64,000 nucleotides of DNA from positions 235,368-299,367 of the forward strand of contig NZ_JACOAF010000008.1 in assembly GCF_014269285.1 (NCBI RefSeq), written 5' to 3'. The notes below the pieces were generated by a model. It was given only the letters and a program-made list of their open reading frames with translations. It made no database searches and was not told the origin of the DNA. Each line of letters starts with the position of its first letter. Position 1 is the first letter of the stretch. The position numbers were made by a program, and so were the translations under genes. Positions 17,206-26,800 of the stretch are shown piece after piece. Origin of the DNA: Rufibacter sediminis (GTDB lineage Bacteria; Bacteroidota; Bacteroidia; Cytophagales; Hymenobacteraceae).

Positions 17206-17242
17206 GCTTACTTACGCTGTAATACCTATCAACGACGAGTTG

Positions 17243-17280
17243 CGTCTTAGCGGCTGTTTTATGAAAATAGCCGAGAAACG
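17243..17280. repeat. P37 palindrome
   Basis: CGTCTTAGCGGCTGTTTTAT then GAAAATAGCCGAGAAACG, 37 bases after the aminotransferase stop codon. Confidence 0.65.
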
Positions 17281-17394
17281 CAATGTGGGTATAGGAGGGA
17301 AGATGTTTGGTTAGATCAGGCTATATAGACCAATATATACTTCTATGGCCTACTATGGCGCGGAAGTTACTTCCGTGCCTTCAGAATCAATATT

Positions 17395-17444
17395 CAGAAC
17401 GAGCACGATGGCGCAAGAGTATTGGCGTTTTCGTGCTCGTTCTG
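17395..17444. repeat. 14-bp inverted repeat
   Basis: Arms CAGAACGAGCACGA (17395-17408) and its exact complement (17431-17444) enclose 22 nt. It is followed by a short T-rich tract, so it could act as a terminator on the plus strand. Confidence 0.5.
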
Positions 17445-17662
17445 TTATTTAATGAACGTTCCTACCGTTTGCTTCCAAGATCCTTTCAGGATGACAAGAG
17501 AGAAGTGCTGTTCTATGTCACAAATCAACATTCCTACTACCGAACTTGTTGGTGCTCTCATCAATAATCCAGGCTCAGGGGCCGTCCCGTTTGCTGGTGA
17601 AAACACGCAGCAAAGGCGAGTTACCTGCTTTTGATCTTACTTAACAGACTCTGATAAAGAAA

Positions 17663-17715
17663 ATCGCCCCGGTTTAGCGGCCGTTTTCAGAAAACGGCCG
17701 CTAAACCGGGGCGAT
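17663..17715. repeat. Perfect 25-bp hairpin built on a P37 copy
   Basis: Arms 17663-17687 and 17691-17715 are exact complements with a 3-nt loop. The inner 37 bases (17671-17707) are a P37 copy with GGCCG in place of the usual CCTG. The outer ATCGCCCC/GGGGCGAT extends pairing. It lies 61 bases beyond the xylanase stop codon (minus strand). Confidence 0.85.
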
Positions 17716-17776
17716 AGATAAAAGGAGAGAAGCTGAAGTCAACTGCTGTCTGAAAAGTTGATCTTAGCTTTCTAGG

Positions 17777-18901
17777 TTACTTCTTCATGGCGTTCACGAT
17801 GGCGTGGAAGGCGGGCTTCGGCTGGTAGTTGCGGTCGAAGATCATGGGGTAGCTGGTGCGGCCTTTGATGGGCCAGTCGTTCAGCCAGGAATCACGGTCG
17901 GTGACACCCCAGAACGTGACGCGGGTGATTTTGTCGCGGTGCTTGTGGAAGAGCGCGAAGAGCTCGGCGTAGCGTTTCGCCAGTTTTTGTTCCACTTCTG
18001 CCGGTAAGCCGGTAGTGTACACGTTGTATTTCTGGTCGAACTCAAAGGTGGCGTCAATGTCGGCACCCTGGCGGTTGCTGGGATTGGGCAGCACGTCAAT
18101 GTCCAGCTCGGTGAACATCACTTTGCCTACTTTCGAGAACTTGATGATGCTTTCCTCAATCTGCTGGATGGATGGGTTCTCGAGGCCGTAGTGGCCCTGC
18201 ATGCCGATGCCGTCTACTTTCAGGCCTTTGGCTTGCAGGCTTTTCACCAGTTTCACGGCACCATCGGCTTTAGCCGTTTTCCAGAGGTTGTAGTCGTTGT
18301 AGTACAGTTCGGCCTTGGGATCGGCTTTGCGGGCGGTGGCATAGGCATTGGCTAAATACTCTTCGCCGGTGATCTGCAGCCATTTGCTGTTGCGCAGGGT
18401 GCCGTCATCGTTCAGGGCCTCGTTCACCACATCCCAGCCGTTGATCTGGCCTTTGTAGCGACCGGCCACGGCCATGATGTGCTCGGTCTGGCGTTTCAGC
18501 AGCTGTTCCTTGGTGGCGGGTTTGCCGGGCTCCGATTCAAACACCCAATTGGGAGTCTGCTGATGCCAGGTGAGGGTGTGGCCCACAATGAACTGCTTGT
18601 GCTTCTTGCCCAGCGCCACAAAGTCATCGGCGGGTTTGAAGTTATACGTGTCGGGTTGAGGGTGCACGCTGCCCCATTTGAGCAAATTCTCCGGGGTGAT
18701 GGTGCTGAAGTGCTGGGCTAGAATCGCTTCGGCCTTTGGGTCTTTGCCGCTGGCCTGTTGGTAGTTCAGGGCCGCCCCAATGTAAAAATCATCTTTGAAG
18801 ATCTGCTTCAGCGAAGGCTGTCCCTGGTTGAGGGTGCTGGATACGCAGCCCAGCGCCGCTATGGCCAGACTCGCCGTAAATACAATTCTACTCTTTCTCA
18901 T
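17777..18901 (-). CDS. Endo-1,4-beta-xylanase, GH10, lipoprotein
   Basis: 374 residues. The N-terminus is a lipoprotein signal with lipobox AALGC (Cys19), so it is probably membrane-anchored and, in this phylum, possibly exposed on the surface. The single GH10 TIM barrel holds the acid/base Glu161 (WDVVNEAL) and the nucleophile Glu265 (FTELDID). HTLTWHQQ and NDYN also match the family. It cuts internal beta-1,4 links in xylan to xylo-oligosaccharides that GH43 and GH67/GH115 then process. A perfect LacI-type operator lies 41 bases upstream of the start and is shared with xylB, so it is likely induced by xylose or a xylo-oligosaccharide. Confidence 0.96.
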   Translation of the reverse strand: MRKSRIVFTASLAIAALGCVSSTLNQGQPSLKQIFKDDFYIGAALNYQQASGKDPKAEAILAQHFSTITPENLLKWGSVHPQPDTYNFKPADDFVALGKKHKQFIVGHTLTWHQQTPNWVFESEPGKPATKEQLLKRQTEHIMAVAGRYKGQINGWDVVNEALNDDGTLRNSKWLQITGEEYLANAYATARKADPKAELYYNDYNLWKTAKADGAVKLVKSLQAKGLKVDGIGMQGHYGLENPSIQQIEESIIKFSKVGKVMFTELDIDVLPNPSNRQGADIDATFEFDQKYNVYTTGLPAEVEQKLAKRYAELFALFHKHRDKITRVTFWGVTDRDSWLNDWPIKGRTSYPMIFDRNYQPKPAFHAIVNAMKK

Positions 18902-18942
18902 GGGCGTTCTAATGGTCAGTTATACTTGGCTTTGATTCTATA

Positions 18943-18956
18943 TGCCAACGTTGGCA
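18943..18956. promoter_or_regulatory. LacI-family operator upstream of the xylanase gene
   Basis: TGCCAACGTTGGCA, a perfect 14-bp palindrome with central CG as bound by LacI-family repressors. The same 14 bases recur at 45441-45454 before xylB. The lacI gene at 45744 next to xylB is the likely source of the regulator. Confidence 0.85.
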
Positions 18957-19002
18957 TTAAAAGAAAAAGGTATTAAATTTTTCCTGGAAAAGTAAATTTC
19001 TG

Positions 19003-19042
19003 CTGTTTTTAACCAATTTTTGAGAAACCAGGCTTAAAACAG
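19003..19042. repeat. P37 palindrome, degenerate centre
   Basis: CTGTTTTTAACCAATTTTTG then AGAAACCAGGCTTAAAACAG. The outer CTGTTTT/AAAACAG arms pair. Confidence 0.55.
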
Positions 19043-19073
19043 AAAGGAGGCTGTAGTCGTTGAGTCGTTGATT

Positions 19074-19146
19074 TTTTCCTCCCGGATGGATTCTGGTGTG
19101 CTAATCAGCTTTCCGGCTGACGCACAAGATTCTTCCGGGAGGAAAA
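19074..19146 (-). terminator. Long branched hairpin beyond the SDR gene
   Basis: A perfect 13-bp outer stem (19074-19086 with 19134-19146) encloses 47 nt that hold a second stem (TCAGC/GCTGA with TGTGC/GCACA nearby). A T-run lies on the minus-strand 3' side within the arm. It probably ends the SDR transcript, but its size is unusual. Confidence 0.5.
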
Positions 19147-19200
19147 GGGAGGGGAGTTAACCGGGCCTTCTGCTTACTGCAAATGCCATGGAAAGGAGTC

Positions 19201-19953
19201 TTAGAACCCGATGGAGTTTCCGCCGTCAACGGGCAGCACGGTGCCGGTCACGTATTTGGAGCTATCTGAGGCAAAGAAATACACGGCTTCGGCGACATCG
19301 GCGGGAGAGCCGAAATCCCCCATCGGGGTGCGACTTAGGGCTCTGTTCATCCGCTCAGGGTCACTGTTCATGGCAGTAGCAGACATGGCCGTTCTGATAA
19401 AGCCCGGGGCTACGCAATTGGTTCTAATGCCCATAGGCGAAAGCTCAGTGCCCATGGCGCGGGTCATGCCTTCAATCGCCGATTTGGAAGCGGTGTAGGA
19501 AATCACCTTCGGGATGCCGTATTGCGAGGCCATGGAACTGATGTTGATGATGGAACCTTCGCCGTGCAGCAGCATGGTTTTCACCACCTCACGGCTCAGC
19601 GCGAAAACGGCCGTCACGTTGGTGGTATTGATGCGCTGGAACTCCTCATCGGTAACCTCCACAAAAGGCTTTTTCTGGTTGATGCCCGCGTTGTTCACCA
19701 GAATGTCCAGTTTGCCGTGCTCCTGGGCCAGTCTTTCCACCAGCGCCGGAATGCCCTCCAGATTGCTCAGGTCATAGGACTCCGTGATGCAAAGCTCCCC
19801 GAATTTCTCTTTCACATCCTTCAGTTTCTGCTCATCCCGTCCGATGACGATGGTTTTGATATTCTGCTGGATAAACTTCTCTACAATGGCCAGGCCGATG
19901 CCCGAGGCGCCGCCGGTCACGATGGCGGTTTTGGTTGCGTTTTGTTCGGTCAT
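19201..19953 (-). CDS. SDR-family dehydrogenase, candidate sugar-acid oxidoreductase
   Basis: A 250-residue classical short-chain dehydrogenase. The cofactor motif TGGASGIG lies at about 14-21, NNAG at about 90, the catalytic Ser in INISSMAS, and YTASK supplies Tyr and Lys. Length and ending (DGGNSIGF) match the FabG/KduD/glucose dehydrogenase group. It sits 22 bases downstream of the GH67 alpha-glucuronidase gene and on the same strand, so the two are probably one operon. The locus has UxaC and UxuA but no recognisable UxuB, so this enzyme may interconvert D-fructuronate and D-mannonate. That is inference; SDR-type D-mannonate oxidoreductases are known in Bacillus. Confidence 0.85.
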   Translation of the reverse strand: MTEQNATKTAIVTGGASGIGLAIVEKFIQQNIKTIVIGRDEQKLKDVKEKFGELCITESYDLSNLEGIPALVERLAQEHGKLDILVNNAGINQKKPFVEVTDEEFQRINTTNVTAVFALSREVVKTMLLHGEGSIINISSMASQYGIPKVISYTASKSAIEGMTRAMGTELSPMGIRTNCVAPGFIRTAMSATAMNSDPERMNRALSRTPMGDFGSPADVAEAVYFFASDSSKYVTGTVLPVDGGNSIGF

Positions 19954-19975
19954 GATATAAGACGTGCTTTCTAAG

Positions 19976-22135
19976 TTAAATGCCCGGTGCGAATTTGGGC
20001 TCGATTTTCATAAACTGCTCCAAAGTACCCTGCGGTTTTTCCAGTTCCTGCGGGATGGGTCTCTTGGAAAATGTCTGGAAATACAGGAGGCAGGCATCGC
20101 GCCACCAGCGGGCGTCCTTTTCCTGAATGGCCAGGTATTGCTTCACTTGCTGGTGTCTTTCTTTGTCGATTTGCCCTTCCAGCGAGTTCCAGGTTTTCTG
20201 CATGGCCCGCACGGAGTCTACGCCGCCGGAATAGCGGTAACACAGTTCGTCCCAAAGGGTGCGGCCCGATTTCGTTTTCGCGTCCCAGGCCACGTGGTGG
20301 AACCACAGCAAAACCTCCTCTGGGCAGGTGGTGGGGTTGCCCCACTGCGCCTGCACTTCCGGAGCGTACTGCGACAAAGCGTTGCTGCCGGTCTTGGTGC
20401 GGTCAAACCCGAGGCCTTTCTCATCTGCGCGGTGGTAATACACCGAGGTCCAGTCAGCACGCGGTTTGTCTTTGATCCAGGGACCCGGACCGTAGTGGTG
20501 GCTCCAGCCCATGAGGTGGTGCAAGCCCATCGGCGTCATGTAATTCACCACCGCCTCGCGGGAACCCATCATCATCGTTCTTATAGCGGCCTGTGAGGAA
20601 GGTGCGCTGGAAAACGTCATCTTGATCCACTCATCGGCGATGCCTTCCGAGGTTAACTCGTGGTCCCAGGCCAGGCGGCCGAAAGCGTACCAGTTGGCCT
20701 GGCCAAACGGATGGCTGGTCCAGTTGATGTCGTTCCCGATGTTGGCGACCCCGGCCATGCCGGAGATGGCGTGGTTGTCCAGGCTTCCGTCCACCACTTT
20801 GGCCACCGTGGAGCCTTTGCCTTTGGCGTAGGTGTCAGCGGTGAGGGTTTCCTTGAACATAGGCGCCAGATACGCCAGGTGGGTGCCTTGCCCCAGGTAT
20901 TCCTGCGTGATCTGGAACTCCATCATGAGCGGCGTTTTCGGCATGGCCCCGAACAGCGGGTGAAAAGGCTCCCGCGGCTGAAAGTCAATGGCGCCGTTCT
21001 TCACCTGCACCATCACATTGCCCTGGAAAGTGCCGTCCAACGGTTTAAACTCAGTATACGCCTGTTTGTGCCGATCATCGGGCACGTTGTTGTCATACAC
21101 AAAGGCGCGCCACATCACAATGCCGCCTTTGGGAGCCAGCACTTCGGCCAGCATGTTGGCGCCATCGGCATGAGATCGGTTGTAATTCTGCGGTCCGGGC
21201 TGGCCTTCTGAGTTGGCTTTCACCGTAAAGCCGCCAAAATCAGGAATATAGGTATAAATCTCGTTCACTTTGTTTTTCCACCAGGCTTTCACGGCCGGGT
21301 CCAGCGGATCAGCGGTTTTCAATTTGCCTAACTCAATGGGCGAGCTGAAACGGGCCGTCAGATACACCTTGATGCCGTACGGCCGGAACACATCGGCGAG
21401 GGCCTTTACTTTCTGCAGGTATTCCGGGGTAAGCACCAGCGAGTTGGCGTTCACGTTGGTGAGCACCGTGCCGTTTATCCCGATGGAGGCGTTCGCGCGG
21501 GCATAGTCAATGTACCGTTGGTCTATGTAGTCAGGCAGTTTGTGCCAGTCCCAGATAGAGAAACCGGCGTACCCGCGTTCTACGGTGCGGTCCAGGTTGT
21601 CCCAGTGGTTCAGAATACGCAACTTGGTTTTAGGGCTGCTGCTAATGTTGAGCGCCTGAATGTTCTGCTGGGTCTGCAGCAAGCGCAGGAAATGGAACGT
21701 GCCGTACAACACGCCTTTGTCTGAGTTGGCGGCAATCACCGTGTGGTTCTTTCCTTTGTGCTTTTGGGAAAGCAGCAGGTAGCCTTCCTGACCCACTTCC
21801 TTCAGTTTCTGCTCCAGCCCTAGCTCTTTAATAATGGGGGAGGAGGCGGGAGTACCTACCACTAGGCTTGCTTTTTTAGGAAGCTGGTTTGCGATGGTGA
21901 TGGAGGAGCCCAGCAGGCCTTCCATTCCCATTTCCAGTTCTTCTTTCACCACGGTGAGCGTAGGAGAGGAGCCCTGCACCACCACCCCATTCAGGCTCTG
22001 GCGGTATTGTTTCAGGAGGTCTTTGTTCTGGAGCTGGTCATAGCGTTGCCATAACCGGTAACCGTCTTCCGCTTTGAGGCTCAAATGGCAAAAGAAGGCA
22101 ATAAACAGGAGGGAGAATTGGAGTACTTTCTTCAT
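19976..22135 (-). CDS. Alpha-glucuronidase, GH67 (copy 1)
   Basis: 719 residues from the start chosen at 22135 (MKKVLQFSLLFIAFFCHLSLKA, a signal peptide); an ATG five codons upstream is possible. GH67 enzymes remove (4-O-methyl)-D-glucuronic acid from the non-reducing end xylose of short xylo-oligosaccharides. The catalytic regions are visible: KANSEGQPGPQ (general acid Glu), KNGAIDFQPREP, and QITQEYLGQGTH. The N-terminal GH20-like domain precedes the TIM barrel, and a helical C-terminal domain follows. Length is normal for the family. The export signal suggests periplasmic action on imported oligomers. A second GH67 gene lies at 29337. It is in an operon with the SDR gene. Confidence 0.95.
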   Translation of the reverse strand: MKKVLQFSLLFIAFFCHLSLKAEDGYRLWQRYDQLQNKDLLKQYRQSLNGVVVQGSSPTLTVVKEELEMGMEGLLGSSITIANQLPKKASLVVGTPASSPIIKELGLEQKLKEVGQEGYLLLSQKHKGKNHTVIAANSDKGVLYGTFHFLRLLQTQQNIQALNISSSPKTKLRILNHWDNLDRTVERGYAGFSIWDWHKLPDYIDQRYIDYARANASIGINGTVLTNVNANSLVLTPEYLQKVKALADVFRPYGIKVYLTARFSSPIELGKLKTADPLDPAVKAWWKNKVNEIYTYIPDFGGFTVKANSEGQPGPQNYNRSHADGANMLAEVLAPKGGIVMWRAFVYDNNVPDDRHKQAYTEFKPLDGTFQGNVMVQVKNGAIDFQPREPFHPLFGAMPKTPLMMEFQITQEYLGQGTHLAYLAPMFKETLTADTYAKGKGSTVAKVVDGSLDNHAISGMAGVANIGNDINWTSHPFGQANWYAFGRLAWDHELTSEGIADEWIKMTFSSAPSSQAAIRTMMMGSREAVVNYMTPMGLHHLMGWSHHYGPGPWIKDKPRADWTSVYYHRADEKGLGFDRTKTGSNALSQYAPEVQAQWGNPTTCPEEVLLWFHHVAWDAKTKSGRTLWDELCYRYSGGVDSVRAMQKTWNSLEGQIDKERHQQVKQYLAIQEKDARWWRDACLLYFQTFSKRPIPQELEKPQGTLEQFMKIEPKFAPGI

Positions 22136-22186
22136 AGGCTTAAGATGCATGTAAACGAAAGGCCGGAAGGCTTATTTATAGGTATT

Positions 22187-22230
22187 GCCTGTTTTAGGGT
22201 TGTTTTCTGAAAAACAGGCCTAAAACAGGC
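22187..22230. repeat. P37 palindrome with extended arms
   Basis: GCCTGTTTTAGGGTTGTTTT then AAAAACAGGCCTAAAACAGGC; 21-base arms with two mismatches. It lies between GH67 copy 1 and the lacI-family gene. Confidence 0.85.
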
Positions 22231-22241
22231 AAACGGGCTCT

Positions 22242-23294
22242 TTAGAGAAGGATGTCCTTCTTTTTAGGAGAAGCTTTGCCTCTGAGCGAAGATTCCCGGA
22301 TGATTAACTCTGATCTGAGGTTGATGGTATTGCTCGGAATCTTCTCCCCGGTTCCGTTCATCTGCATGAGCAGCACCCGCACGGCCACTTCGCCCATTTC
22401 CTGGCCTGGATAATTGATGGTGGTAAGGTTGGGCTCCACTACCCGAGAGGTTAAGTCATTGTTGAACCCGATGACCGCCATGTCCCTTGGAATGGAGATG
22501 CCCGCTTGTTTCAGGGTCCTGAGACAACTCACCGCGCAGGTGTCGTTGGAGACGAAGATTCCGTCTGGCAAAGGGTTCATGGCAAGAATCTGCTCAGCCG
22601 CCAGCTTTCCGGCTTCCTCGGTTAACTGGCTCTTGAGCACGTTACTTTCCGTGAACGGCAGGTTGTGGTCAATCAGGGCATACTTGTACCCTTTGAGCCG
22701 GTCGGCGTAGACGTTCCGTTTCAAGTTACCCGTGATATGGACAATGTTGGTGCAGCCCTGCTCAATTAAATGGGTAGTGGCTTTGTAGGCGGCCTGCAGG
22801 TTGTCAATGATGATGTTGGTGCAGTTTTTATGTTCGGTTACCCGATCATAAAAAATCACCGGAATACCGCGGTTAATGAATTGCTCAAAGTGCTCCAGCG
22901 AATCGGTCTCAAAAGAAAGGGATACCAGCAGGCCATCTACCCGGCTATCGAACATGGTTTTGGCATTGGCCACTTCTTTGTGGAGAGTTTCCAGAGACTG
23001 GCTTATAATCAAGTTATAACCTTCCTCATTGGCGATTTTCTCAATACCGGCAATGACGGCAGAATGAAAGGGGCTGTCCAGCCGGGGCACAATCATCCCG
23101 ATGGTGTTAGTGCGTTGCTTTCTTAGGTTACTGGCAAAAAGATTAGAACGGTAGCCCATCTGAGCCGCCGCCTCAGAGATGCGCTGCTTGGTGTTTTTGT
23201 TAACCGAGGGGTGGTCGTTCAACGCCCTGCTGATGGTGGTAGGAGACAGCTCCAACTCCCGTGCTATGTCATATATAGTAATATCCTTCTCCAT
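22242..23294 (-). CDS. LacI-family transcriptional regulator, probable (glucurono)xylan or uronate regulator
   Basis: 350 residues. The N-terminal helix-turn-helix reads ITIYDIARELELSPTTISRALN and is followed by the hinge KQRTNTIGMIVP. The ligand-binding domain is of the periplasmic binding protein type. It lies between GH67 copy 1 and susC and is transcribed away from susC. Two similar CG-centred palindromes are seen: one 29 bases upstream of its own start (23324-23337), the other before susC (23589-23602). The layout suggests autoregulation plus control of susC/susD and downstream genes. The effector, likely a glucuronate-derived compound, is inference. Confidence 0.92.
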   Translation of the reverse strand: MEKDITIYDIARELELSPTTISRALNDHPSVNKNTKQRISEAAAQMGYRSNLFASNLRKQRTNTIGMIVPRLDSPFHSAVIAGIEKIANEEGYNLIISQSLETLHKEVANAKTMFDSRVDGLLVSLSFETDSLEHFEQFINRGIPVIFYDRVTEHKNCTNIIIDNLQAAYKATTHLIEQGCTNIVHITGNLKRNVYADRLKGYKYALIDHNLPFTESNVLKSQLTEEAGKLAAEQILAMNPLPDGIFVSNDTCAVSCLRTLKQAGISIPRDMAVIGFNNDLTSRVVEPNLTTINYPGQEMGEVAVRVLLMQMNGTGEKIPSNTINLRSELIIRESSLRGKASPKKKDILL

Positions 23295-23323
23295 GCTGCT
23301 GTGTTTCCAATAACAAATATATA

Positions 23324-23337
23324 TGCAATCGGTTTCA
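23324..23337. promoter_or_regulatory. Candidate LacI operator, autoregulatory
   Basis: TGCAATCGGTTTCA. Half sites TGCAATC and (reverse) TGAAACC meet at a central CG. It lies 29 bases upstream of the lacI-family start codon. Confidence 0.7.
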
Positions 23338-23588
23338 ATTACAATTTTCGCAAGCCTCCGTAACCTTACTCCATCTAATAGAGTAAATGGTCATTTTTGT
23401 TTATAATCCTCTATAAACTTATCTGAAAAGGTGATGCATAGACGATATGCAGAGAGAATTTACTGCAACGGCAACTTGCATCGGGATGTTTTCTGAAACT
23501 TGTTTCATAAAGGTACCTGAAATTCTCTTTGTTTCACAATTTTTCAAAAAACGAGGTGCGATATGGCTGGTTTTTCGAAAAAAAATTA

Positions 23589-23602
23589 TGAAATCGGTTG
23601 CA
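23589..23602. promoter_or_regulatory. Candidate LacI operator upstream of susC
   Basis: TGAAATCGGTTGCA, half sites TGAAATC and (reverse) TGCAACC. It agrees with the site at 23324 under the pattern TGMAAYCGRTTKCA. It lies 297 bases before the susC start, so a long leader or a more upstream promoter is implied. Confidence 0.65.
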
Positions 23603-23899
23603 ATCGTAGAAAATAATATTCAAGTTTGTAGACAGGAACGAGGAATGGATAAGGCAAACAGGCTTTATGTCATCGTTGGCTTCAAATAATATGCTTCCAA
23701 AACCTTGATCAGTCTCCTTACTAGTGAATTATAAGTAGCTTTTGGGTTTGTTACTAAGCTTTAAACAAAGAATGATAGAAATTTTAGCTAATGCATACTT
23801 GATGATACAACAGACAACAACTAAACACCCACACCTTTTTACTTGCACCTATAACCTTACCTCACTTTAGTAGCACTATCACCTTAAAAAAATCTATGT

Positions 23900-26800
23900 A
23901 TGAAAGGTAATATTACTCAAACTCCCAGGTCCACGATTTTTCGTCGTTCTGGGGCTGAAAACATGAAACTCGCCCTACTGCTGGTGGTTTCTCTCTTGAT
24001 GAGTGTATCGGCGATGGCGCAGAGCCTAACCGTATCCGGGAGAGTAACCGACAAGACCGGCGGAGGTCTGCCTGGCGTGACCGTCCTTCTGAAAGGAACC
24101 ACTACGGCAGCTCCCACGGATGTGGAAGGAAATTACTCGCTCTCCGTTCCGAATGGAACCGGTACTCTGGTGTATTCCTTTATTGGGTATATTCCTCAGG
24201 AGGTGGCTATTAATAACAGAAGCACGATCAATGTTACCTTGGCAGCAGATCAGCAGACTCTTGAAGAGGTGGTGGTAGTGGGATACGGTACCCAGCGCGC
24301 TGAGGCTGTAACTGGCTCAGTAGCCTCTATCAGTGCAGAAGAAATTACAAAAGTGCCATCTGGTAACATTACACAGGCTTTGCAAGGCCGTTTGCCAGGT
24401 GTGGAGTTCACGCAGTCATCTTCTCAGCCTGGCGCCTCCATGCAAATCCGTATTCGCGGTACGCGCTCGATCTCTGGTGGAAATGATCCACTAGTCGTAT
24501 TGGATGGAATCCCTTTTCCTGGGGCTATTTCTGATATTAACCCGAACGATATCAATAGCATTGATATCCTGAAAGATGCCTCGGCAACAGCCATTTATGG
24601 CTCACGTGGCGCAAACGGTGTTATTTTGATAACTACCAAATCAGGGAAAGCAGGTCAAAAGCCCCAGGTAAGCTACAATGGTTTCCATGGGGTTAAAGAA
24701 GTTTTCGCCAAATATGACATGATGAGCGGGCCAGAGCTTTTCGCACTGCGTCAGGCTGCCGGGCAGTTTAAAGGCCAGTTAGGTGTGGATGAGGCTGAGG
24801 GGGTAGACACGGACTGGCAAGATATGTTGTATAAAACCGGCATCACCTCGAGCCATGATATAGGTGTTTCGGGTGGAACGGAACAAGGCCGCTACAGCTT
24901 CAGCGTAGGTTACTTTGAGGATGAAGGCGTTATCCCTACGCAACAGTTTACCCGTTATTCTGTACGTGGTAGTCTTGATCAGGGAATTGGTAAACGTTTC
25001 CGGGTTGGCTTCACAACCTACAATAACTATAACTTGACAGAAGGTAACAACGTGGGCTTGTATAACATCCTAAGCTTGTCGCCGCTCGCCAGTCCATACA
25101 ATGCAGATGGAACTTTAAAAAGAACCATCAAAATGCCATTAGATGAGACATGGTTGTATACAAGAGACATGTTAGAAAGTGGTGGGTTAGATGATCTATG
25201 GCTAAGCCAAACCAGAGCCTTTGCTACCTACAATACTATCTACGGCGAAGTACAGATCCCTGGAGTGGAGGGGTTGAAGTACCGTGCTAATCTGGGATTA
25301 AATTACCGTCAGAGCCAAGGAGGTGCTTATACCGGAGCAGGAATCAACGCTATTGATCCAATGACCTTTTCATCAGCGTCTGTTAGCAATGCACAAACAA
25401 CTAACTGGACCATTGAAAACCTGCTGACGTATGACCGTACCTTTGCTGGGAAACATAACGTAAATGTAGTAGGATTATACTCTGCCTCGCAGGAGCAATA
25501 TGACAGATCACGCATAGCAGGAAGAGATATCCCCTCAGACGCTTTCCAGTTTTACAACTTAGGACGGGCTGCCGAAGAAATTACTGTTAACCCCGATGAA
25601 CAGCAGTATTCCAAATGGGGATTATTATCCTGGATGGGACGTGCTATGTATTCGTATGACGACCGTTATATGATCAGTGCCACAGTACGCTCTGATGGTT
25701 CCTCTAGGCTTGCTCCAGGACATCAGTGGAATACCTACCCAGCCGTATCTGTTGGCTGGAACATCGCCAGAGAGTCGTTTATGGAAGATGTTAGCCTTGT
25801 CAATATGTTAAAATTGCGTGTGGGCTATGGACAAACTTCTAACCAAGCTATTCCTCCATATTCTACCCTTGGACTTTTACAAACTAGACCCTACAACTTT
25901 GGGCCTGATGATTTTGCAACCGGATACTATGTAACACAACTGCCTAACCCTCAATTAGGATGGGAGTATTCCAATACCTGGAACTACGGCTTGGATTTTG
26001 CGATTCTGAATAACCGTTTAACTGGTACAGTAGAGTACTATGTCACAAATACTGATGATATTCTGCTGAGCCTTGGTCTACCTCCTACTTCCGGAGTGAA
26101 CAGCTATACAGCCAACATAGGCGCAACACAAAATAAAGGCCTTGAACTTTCACTGAATGGCGTGATTTTGGACAACCTTAATGGCTGGACATGGGAAGCC
26201 GGTGTGAACGTATATGGCAACCGCAACAAAATTGTATCGCTTGCTTCAGGAGCAGGCGAAGACAGAAATAACTGGTTGTTTGTAGGCCACCCTGTCAATG
26301 TTATCTATGATTTTGAAAAAGTAGGTCTATGGCAGGAGGAAGATCCTTACAGGAGCATTCTGGAGCCAGGCGGCAATGCTGGTATGATCAAGGTAAAATA
26401 TACTGGTGGTTACAACCCCGATGGTACGCCGGTAAGACAAATCAATGCAGATGACCGCCAAATTCTGAACGCAAATCCTGATTTCCAGGGTGGCTTCAAC
26501 ACACGCGTAGGATACAAAGGCTTTGATCTGACTGCTGTGGCGGCATTCCAAAGCGGTGGAATTCTGAACAGCACACTTTATGGAGCGCAAGGCTACCTTA
26601 ATATGTTGAGCGGACGCCGCGGAAACGTAGATGTAGACTATTGGACACCGGAAAATACGGGAGCCAAGTATCCAAACCCAGCAGGCATAAGAAGTGGCGA
26701 CAACCCAAAATATGCTAGTACATTAGGATACTTTGATGCTTCCTACCTGAAGATACGGACTATTACACTTGGGTATAATTTCCAAAGCAGCAATTGGCTG

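Larger units (their letters stand above)
17206..17776. other. Intergenic stretch with several inverted repeats
   Basis: About 570 bases without a convincing gene. Seen in order: a P37 copy (17243-17280), a short CGGAAGTTACTTCCG palindrome near 17362, a 14-bp inverted repeat (arms 17395-17408 and 17431-17444), an AGATCCTTTCAGGATGACA stretch near 17480 that looks like dispersed repeat debris, a bulged hairpin (17590-17614), and the perfect P37-containing hairpin (17663-17715). Open frames here (86 and 70 codons) overlap in different frames and look spurious. Confidence 0.55.
18902..19200. other. Xylanase promoter region
   Basis: It contains the LacI-type operator (18943-18956), a P37 copy (19003-19042) and a long branched hairpin (19074-19146) that lies beyond the stop codon of the SDR gene. 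No gene is seen. Confidence 0.6.
23295..23899. other. Divergent control region between lacI-type gene and susC
   Basis: 605 AT-rich bases with two candidate LacI operators (listed separately), no P37 palindromes and no convincing gene. It should contain the susC promoter. Confidence 0.65.

Noticed and set aside
17307..17634. 86- and 70-codon frames in the spacer before the xylanase
   Set aside because: They overlap each other in different frames, cross inverted repeats and have no protein-like composition.
17590..17640. Integron attC site
   Set aside because: The hairpin plus GTTAC resembles attC only loosely. There is no integrase and no cassette array in the window.
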